From: JAJPJX01 sp964568355 | GTDB lineage: Bacteria; Acidobacteriota; Terriglobia; Bryobacterales; Bryobacteraceae | Direction: 5' to 3' | DNA: 9,684 nt | Assembly: GCA_964568355.1 (NCBI GenBank) | Contig: CAZMRK010000750.1 | Span: forward strand, 1-9,684 | Shown: piece by piece, positions 6,024-9,684 of the stretch | Layout: the number at the start of each line of letters is the position of its first letter | Position numbering within the stretch: the stretch's first letter is position 1 | The notes under the pieces: model-generated | Told to the model about the DNA's origin: nothing | The model's database searches: none | The model's input: the letters and a program-made list of their open reading frames with translations, nothing else | Translations under genes and position numbers: made by a program

Positions 6024-7841
6024 ATGTGTGACCGGCCAGCGGTCCCCGCGTTTTCGGTGTATACTGCGGAGTCTGTGAGTATCGGGCTACTGCACCTCAG
6101 CGACCTGCACTATGAGTCACCGGACAGCAACTTTCAGGATGACGATAAGAGTTTTGTACCCCCGGCGCTGCGGCAGAGCGCATTCGGGAATCTTCTGAGC
6201 ATCCTTTCGAATTGCTTCGCGTCCAGCCGCTTTGATCTGGTCGCCATCACCGGCGACATCACGACGCACGGCAAGGCCAGCGGCTTCGCGGCTTCACAGA
6301 AGAAGCTCATACCGGCCCTGCAGAAGCTCGTGCCGGCGCCGGATGCCATTCATATCTGTCCCGGCAACCACGACGTGACCTGGGGGCTCGACCGGGAAAA
6401 GGCCGACTATTTCACGAAGAAGTTCGAGGCGTTCCGAGCGCTGGCCGAGGCCATGCAAGCCACCTGCTCGCTGATTCCGGAGGGCAGCATTCCGGCCGAT
6501 TTGAATGAACCGCTATCGTATGCCACGACGGTACGCGGTCCGGTGCGGGTCGACTCCGAGAAGCGCTTGCTTACCCTTTGCATCAATTCGTCGATTCGCT
6601 GCGGAGAGGTGAACACAGGCCTACGGACGAAACTGATCGAGCCGCTCAACCAGATCGCCGGGGTGCTGAACAAGCTCGAGGACGACGTGCAGATCCGCAT
6701 CGCCCTCGCGCACCTCAGCGACCTGCAAAAACGCCTGAACAAATCGACCGTGTTTGATATCGCCCACGTGACTTTTCCGCAGGTGGACGAATTACGGGGA
6801 CGCCTGGAGAAGGTGCGCGCGGAGACCGGCTCCGAATGGGACCACTACACCAAGATTGCCGTCATGCACCACCATCTGGCCCCGTTTCACTACCAGGTTC
6901 CCGAATACAAGGATTTCGAACTTACCGCGGATGCGGCAAGCGTTCTCGACCTGCTCGGCGGATACGATTTCGATTGCGTCCTGACGGGCCACAAACATCA
7001 ACCGTACATCACCAAGTGGCGATCTTCGAAGCGGGAGACTCTGATCATCGGAGGCATGACGATCGGCGGGTTCCCGGTGCCCGGTTACTATCAGGGATTT
7101 CGGCATATCGTGATTCAGCGCATGCCGGGCATCACGCATTTTCGGATCGCGGATATTCCCTGTACCGGGCACGGCGACATCTGCTCGACGGTGGCAGAAC
7201 AGCTCAGCCGTGCCGGCCAGGAGCAGTGTATTCGCGACGGCGGCACAAACCATCGAGTCGCTTTTCCGCCGGCCATCGAGCGAGCGGTCGATGAAGAGCT
7301 GTATGGCCTGCCGTTCTACAAATCGGACGTCGTTTACCATATCCAGGTGTCACGCGCCGCGGACCGGCGGCTACTCTTCGTGACCACGCTCAGCTATCGC
7401 GTGGTGAACCGCAGTAACAACGCGGACTGGTGGTATCTGGACTACCGCTTCAAATACGAGACCGGCACCGTGCGTGCGATCCGCTTCAACGATGCGGCGA
7501 TCGATCCACGCCTCAATGAGATCAAGGCTGCACGGGGAGTGCGGGTAGCGCAGCGCCTGGAGCCCGGGGAAGAAGGGCGGATCTTCTTCGAGGTAGACGA
7601 ATATTTCGAGGCCCACGGCTCGGAGTTATACACCAGCTACTATCCCGCAACCGATCTCCGCGTGGTCATCGAGAACCATACATCCGATATCGAGTTCGAT
7701 CCGGAAGTGCTTTATCACACCCCGGTCCTCCCGACGCGACAGAATCAAGTTACCGAAGTGAGCATCAAAACCGGCATTTTGCCATACCATGGAATCCGGC
7801 TCAATTGGAAGGAGAGCGACTCAGATGAACCAGACCGATGA
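6024..7841 (+). CDS. Calcineurin-like metallophosphoesterase with unrecognised beta-rich C-terminal domain
   Basis: A 605-aa two-part protein. Residues about 18-375 contain the full dinuclear metal set of calcineurin-like phosphoesterases: DLH (D27, H29), GD (D78), GNHD (N115, H116), H283 within HHH, and GHKH (H323, H325). It should hydrolyse a phosphomono- or diester; the substrate is unknown. Residues about 430-600 alternate strands with aromatic clusters (ADWWYLDYRFKYE, VDEYFEAHGSELYTSYYPA) and look like a beta-sandwich. I cannot name this domain; a ligand-sensing or protein-binding role is a guess. No signal peptide is present, so it is cytoplasmic. The start is uncertain: ATG 6024 has AAGG abutting it and adds 17 unconserved residues, while GTG 6075 begins nearer the conserved IGLLHLSDLHY but GGAG is only three bases away. 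Its 3' end overlaps the peptide gene by 17 bases. Confidence 0.92.
   Translation: MCDRPAVPAFSVYTAESVSIGLLHLSDLHYESPDSNFQDDDKSFVPPALRQSAFGNLLSILSNCFASSRFDLVAITGDITTHGKASGFAASQKKLIPALQKLVPAPDAIHICPGNHDVTWGLDREKADYFTKKFEAFRALAEAMQATCSLIPEGSIPADLNEPLSYATTVRGPVRVDSEKRLLTLCINSSIRCGEVNTGLRTKLIEPLNQIAGVLNKLEDDVQIRIALAHLSDLQKRLNKSTVFDIAHVTFPQVDELRGRLEKVRAETGSEWDHYTKIAVMHHHLAPFHYQVPEYKDFELTADAASVLDLLGGYDFDCVLTGHKHQPYITKWRSSKRETLIIGGMTIGGFPVPGYYQGFRHIVIQRMPGITHFRIADIPCTGHGDICSTVAEQLSRAGQEQCIRDGGTNHRVAFPPAIERAVDEELYGLPFYKSDVVYHIQVSRAADRRLLFVTTLSYRVVNRSNNADWWYLDYRFKYETGTVRAIRFNDAAIDPRLNEIKAARGVRVAQRLEPGEEGRIFFEVDEYFEAHGSELYTSYYPATDLRVVIENHTSDIEFDPEVLYHTPVLPTRQNQVTEVSIKTGILPYHGIRLNWKESDSDEPDR
6060..6065 (+). 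promoter_or_regulatory. TATACT -10-like box near the plus-strand operon start
   Basis: TATACT lies 10 bases before GTG at 6075, one of two possible starts of the phosphoesterase. Transcription from it would begin about 6072 and give an almost leaderless message. No good -35 box is seen 16-18 bases upstream, so the box may be chance. Confidence 0.3.
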
Positions 7842-8031
7842 GAATTTCCCGGCGACGGAAGAGATCGTCGAACGAATCAAGGAAGCGTGCGGCGGAGCAG
7901 GAATCGATCCAGAGGCTCCCGGGCTTCAGCCGATTCAGCGATGGAGCGCGACAAAGCGTTCCGGAGCCATCCTGGAGCCTGCCGGAACGGTGTTCATGGA
8001 AAAATGCGGCAGTCCCCTAAAGAGCAGGTGA
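7825..8031 (+). CDS. 68-aa peptide, candidate substrate of the adjacent radical SAM enzyme
   Basis: The start is ATG 7825, with GGAAGGAGAG at 7807-7816 eight bases upstream; an earlier in-frame ATG at 7789 lacks this site. The gene overlaps the phosphoesterase stop by 17 bases and ends one base before the radical SAM ATG, so all three are translationally linked. The first 20 residues are acidic and helical (ENFPATEEIVERIKEA), like a leader recognised by a maturase. ACGGAG follows (C22, double glycine 23-24), then a Pro/Gly-rich, non-helical C-terminal half with one Trp (W40 in PIQRWSATK), F57, and a second Cys (C61 in FMEKCGSP). This layout suits a RiPP precursor but shows no known class motif. 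A small accessory protein of the phosphoesterase is an alternative. Expression support is the strong ribosome site. Confidence 0.7.
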   Translation: MNQTDENFPATEEIVERIKEACGGAGIDPEAPGLQPIQRWSATKRSGAILEPAGTVFMEKCGSPLKSR

Positions 8032-8032
8032 C

Positions 8033-8983
8033 ATGAACGCCGTCGAGATCTGGTTCGAGATCGAACCGGATTGCAACCTCGCGTGCCGCTTCTGCTACAA
8101 CTGGTGGCGAGGCGGCACGGTACCGGCACCGCGACGTCTCGACACGGCGGCAGTTATTGACGTTCTGGAGAACCTGTTTGCCTCCCTGACGTGTTCCAAG
8201 GTTGCCCTTTCGGGCGGCGAGCCTCTGCTGCGCCAGGACCTGGCAGAGATTGTCATGTACATTCACGGCCGCGGCGTTCCTTGTATCATCACCACCAACG
8301 GCACGCTTCTGACCTCCGGCTCTGCGCGGCAACTTACCGAAGCAGGGGTGTCCACCTGGCAGGTGCCGCTGCATTCCACTCATGCTCCCACTCACGATCT
8401 GCTTTCCGGAGTACGGTGTTGGGAGGAGACGATTCGGGGACTGGTGCTGCTGCGCGACGCGGGCGCGCAGATCGTGCCCGTCTTCGTCGCCACCAGGGTG
8501 AACCTGGATCACTTTTCCGAAGTGCTGAAGCTGCACAGTCTGCTTGGCATCGAACACGTTATCTTCAACCGGTTTGTGCCGGCAGGTCTGGGAGCCGTGA
8601 ACGCGGGTGAGCTCGGCGTGCCGGAGGATCGGGAAATCCTGGCGTACCTGGAGTCTGCGCACCCGCTTGCAGCCTCGCTAGGGATCTCGATTCACACGGG
8701 CGTTCCCGTATCGGCGCAAAACTCTTCGCTCGCTGGCGCCGACGGAATTACCTGGACCTCCTGTCCCGTGGAGCGCGGCCAGACCAGGTGGACGATTGGA
8801 TGTGATGGCTCCGTTCGCCGCTGCAACGACAGCCAGGTACCGGTTGCGAACATGCTGCAAGGCGGCGCGCGCATTGTCGCAGCGGAGGTCGATTCGTTTT
8901 CCCGAAACAGCGTTGGGCCGACGCGGGGCTGCCATTTTTTGAAGAATCATGACCTGGTGGCGATCGCGCCGGCTGCCAGGTGA
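8033..8983 (+). CDS. Radical SAM protein with Twitch/SPASM-like auxiliary cluster region
   Basis: A 316-aa enzyme. The radical SAM [4Fe-4S] motif CxxxCxxC is C14, C18, C21 (CNLACRFC) followed by the aromatic run YNWW. SAM-binding GGEP is at 61-64, with IITTNG (85-90) as the next strand motif. The C-terminus has C244-X14-G259-X4-C264, matching the opening signature of SPASM/Twitch domains, plus C257 and C300. The later CxxCxxxxxCxxxC block of a full SPASM domain is missing, so one auxiliary cluster is likely. Such enzymes commonly modify peptides or enzymes (PqqE, sactisynthases, cyclophane synthases, sulfatase maturases). It follows the peptide gene by one base and precedes a sulfatase, so either could be its target. 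AGAGCAGG provides the ribosome site. It lacks viperin features. Substrate is unknown. Confidence 0.9.
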   Translation: MNAVEIWFEIEPDCNLACRFCYNWWRGGTVPAPRRLDTAAVIDVLENLFASLTCSKVALSGGEPLLRQDLAEIVMYIHGRGVPCIITTNGTLLTSGSARQLTEAGVSTWQVPLHSTHAPTHDLLSGVRCWEETIRGLVLLRDAGAQIVPVFVATRVNLDHFSEVLKLHSLLGIEHVIFNRFVPAGLGAVNAGELGVPEDREILAYLESAHPLAASLGISIHTGVPVSAQNSSLAGADGITWTSCPVERGQTRWTIGCDGSVRRCNDSQVPVANMLQGGARIVAAEVDSFSRNSVGPTRGCHFLKNHDLVAIAPAAR

Positions 8984-8997
8984 GGTAGAATCCATTG
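8982..8997 (+). promoter_or_regulatory. Ribosome site and TTG start deciding the sulfatase N-terminus
   Basis: GAGG at 8982-8985 overlaps the radical SAM stop (8981-8983) and stands nine bases before TTG 8995. An in-frame TAG at 8986-8988 rules out anything further upstream. GTG 9001 is also possible but is 15 bases from GAGG. Both starts retain the complete Tat signal. Confidence 0.65.
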
Positions 8998-9684
8998 AAA
9001 GTGCCGCAGGCTCCGTCGAGACGTACATTCCTCCAGTCCTCATTGGCTGCGGCCGCCCAGCCGCGCCGCGACCGTCCAAACATCATCGTGTTCTATGTGG
9101 ACGAGCTTCGCGCGACGGCTCTCCGGCTGCATAATCCGGACGGAGTGGCGACGCCGAACCTGGCCCGGCTGGCGCACCGCGGCGTGACCTTCGACCATGC
9201 GTTTACTCCCTACCCGCTCTGCCAGCCGGCCCGCGTCTCGCTTTGGAGCGGCCAATATCCGCATACGCACGGCTCGCGGCATAATCAGAATCCCATGGCG
9301 GATCGCGTGCCGTCGATGGCGGCGGTGCTGCGCGATGCGGGCTACACGCTAGGCATTTTCGGCAAAAATCACTGCTTCCAGCCGGCGCAATTGGATCGCT
9401 GGTTCACCGCCAATCTGGCCACGGAATCGCCGCAGTGGCGCCAGTCGCTTTCTCCGGAAGAAGCCGCGGCCAATACGCGCCTGCAGCAGTGGATCGCGAA
9501 GCAGGGCGGCCCCATGATGCCGCCGATGGCGGCGCCGTTTCCGCCCGAGGCCGCCAGTACGCATCTGATCAACCAGCGCGCAATGGATTTCATCGAGCGG
9601 CGGCGCGGCGATCCGTTCGCCCTTTGGATCTCGATCATCGACCCGCACAATCCGATTCAGGTTCCGGAGCGTTTCGCGCACGCG
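8995..9684 (+). CDS. Tat-exported FGly-type sulfatase (3' end outside window)
   Basis: The frame is open from TTG 8995 to the window edge (230 codons), so the C-terminal half is missing. An N-terminal twin-arginine signal (SRRTFLQSSLAAAA, residues 8-21) sends the folded enzyme across the membrane. The sulfatase core follows: PNIIVFYVDELRA with metal ligand D36, where the usual second Asp is Glu; the active-site signature C76-x-P-x-R80 (CQPARVSLWSGQYPHTHG), whose Cys is oxidised to formylglycine; GKNH (K124, H126); and DPHNP (D216, H218). It would hydrolyse sulfate esters, probably of polysaccharide or another organic sulfate; the substrate cannot be told. The Cys-type site needs a maturase: FGE, or an anaerobic radical SAM enzyme, perhaps the one 11 bases upstream, though that gene does not look like a typical one. 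Confidence 0.9.
   Translation, partial: MKVPQAPSRRTFLQSSLAAAAQPRRDRPNIIVFYVDELRATALRLHNPDGVATPNLARLAHRGVTFDHAFTPYPLCQPARVSLWSGQYPHTHGSRHNQNPMADRVPSMAAVLRDAGYTLGIFGKNHCFQPAQLDRWFTANLATESPQWRQSLSPEEAAANTRLQQWIAKQGGPMMPPMAAPFPPEAASTHLINQRAMDFIERRRGDPFALWISIIDPHNPIQVPERFAHA

Noticed and set aside
7789..7824. Upstream ATG at 7789 as start of the small peptide (80 aa)
   Set aside because: It lies deep inside the phosphoesterase gene without a ribosome site, whereas ATG 7825 has GGAAGGAGAG at ideal distance.
6024..7841. Phosphoesterase as a phage DNA-repair nuclease (SbcD/Mre11-like)
   Set aside because: No SbcC/Rad50-like ATPase is beside it, and the C-terminal domain and operon partners differ from SbcD contexts.
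7994..8662. 222-codon minus-strand ORF opposite the radical SAM gene
   Set aside because: The plus strand carries CxxxCxxC, GGEP and the SPASM-like signature; the antisense product has only low-complexity, His/Arg-rich sequence.
8033..8983. Prokaryotic viperin (antiviral radical SAM) suggested by nearness to phosphoesterase and phage genes
   Set aside because: The residues around the SAM motif and the C-terminus do not resemble viperin, and the C-terminal cysteine signature fits a Twitch/SPASM-type enzyme instead.
1..9684. CRISPR array, tRNA or rRNA genes, insertion sequences, integrase, att sites
   Set aside because: Nothing seen by eye: no regularly spaced repeats, no cloverleaf, no transposase or recombinase motifs, no long terminal repeats.

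Overview
The window is GC-rich bacterial DNA, densely coded apart from one AT-richer intergenic gap at about 5909-6023. It has two divergent gene blocks. The taxon cannot be fixed from sequence alone. A Tat-exported, FGly-type sulfatase and the overall GC/codon style would suit Acidobacteriota (Solibacter/Bryobacter-like) or Planctomycetota; this is inference only.

Block 1 (positions 1-5908, minus strand) is the packaging and capsid module of a tailed phage or prophage. In transcription order it holds a small terminase-small-subunit-like protein, terminase large subunit, portal, coiled-coil scaffolding protein, a P22-type major capsid protein, a 98-aa protein, a 245-aa protein with an Ig/Fn3-like C-terminal half, and a neck/tail-joining-like protein cut by the window edge. 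The order TerS-TerL-portal-scaffold-coat-small neck genes is the P22 order, although the proteins are much shorter than those of P22. All complete genes are intact and tightly packed. Overlaps, strong ribosome sites and a GC-rich hairpin after the capsid gene suggest one polycistronic transcript with capsid expression tuned upward.

The divergent control region (about 5909-6074) holds a candidate minus-strand promoter, a TTGAAAA/TTTTCAA dyad, a TCCCGATT direct repeat spaced 33 bp, and a small stem whose loop carries the terS Shine-Dalgarno sequence. On the other side lies a TATACT box just before one possible start of the plus-strand operon.

Block 2 (6024-9684, plus strand) is a compact four-gene operon. 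It encodes a calcineurin-like metallophosphoesterase with an unrecognised beta-rich C-terminal domain, a 68-residue peptide overlapping its 3' end by 17 nt, a radical SAM protein starting one base after the peptide stop with a Twitch/SPASM-like auxiliary-cluster signature, and a Tat-exported FGly-type sulfatase that runs off the window. The peptide-radical SAM pairing is the layout of RiPP (ribosomally made, post-translationally modified peptide) loci. A translationally coupled metallophosphoesterase in front of it is not an arrangement I recognise, so this cassette is the most interesting part of the window. No integrase, att site, tRNA or CRISPR array is visible, so it is unclear whether block 2 is host DNA beside a prophage or cargo carried by the phage element.
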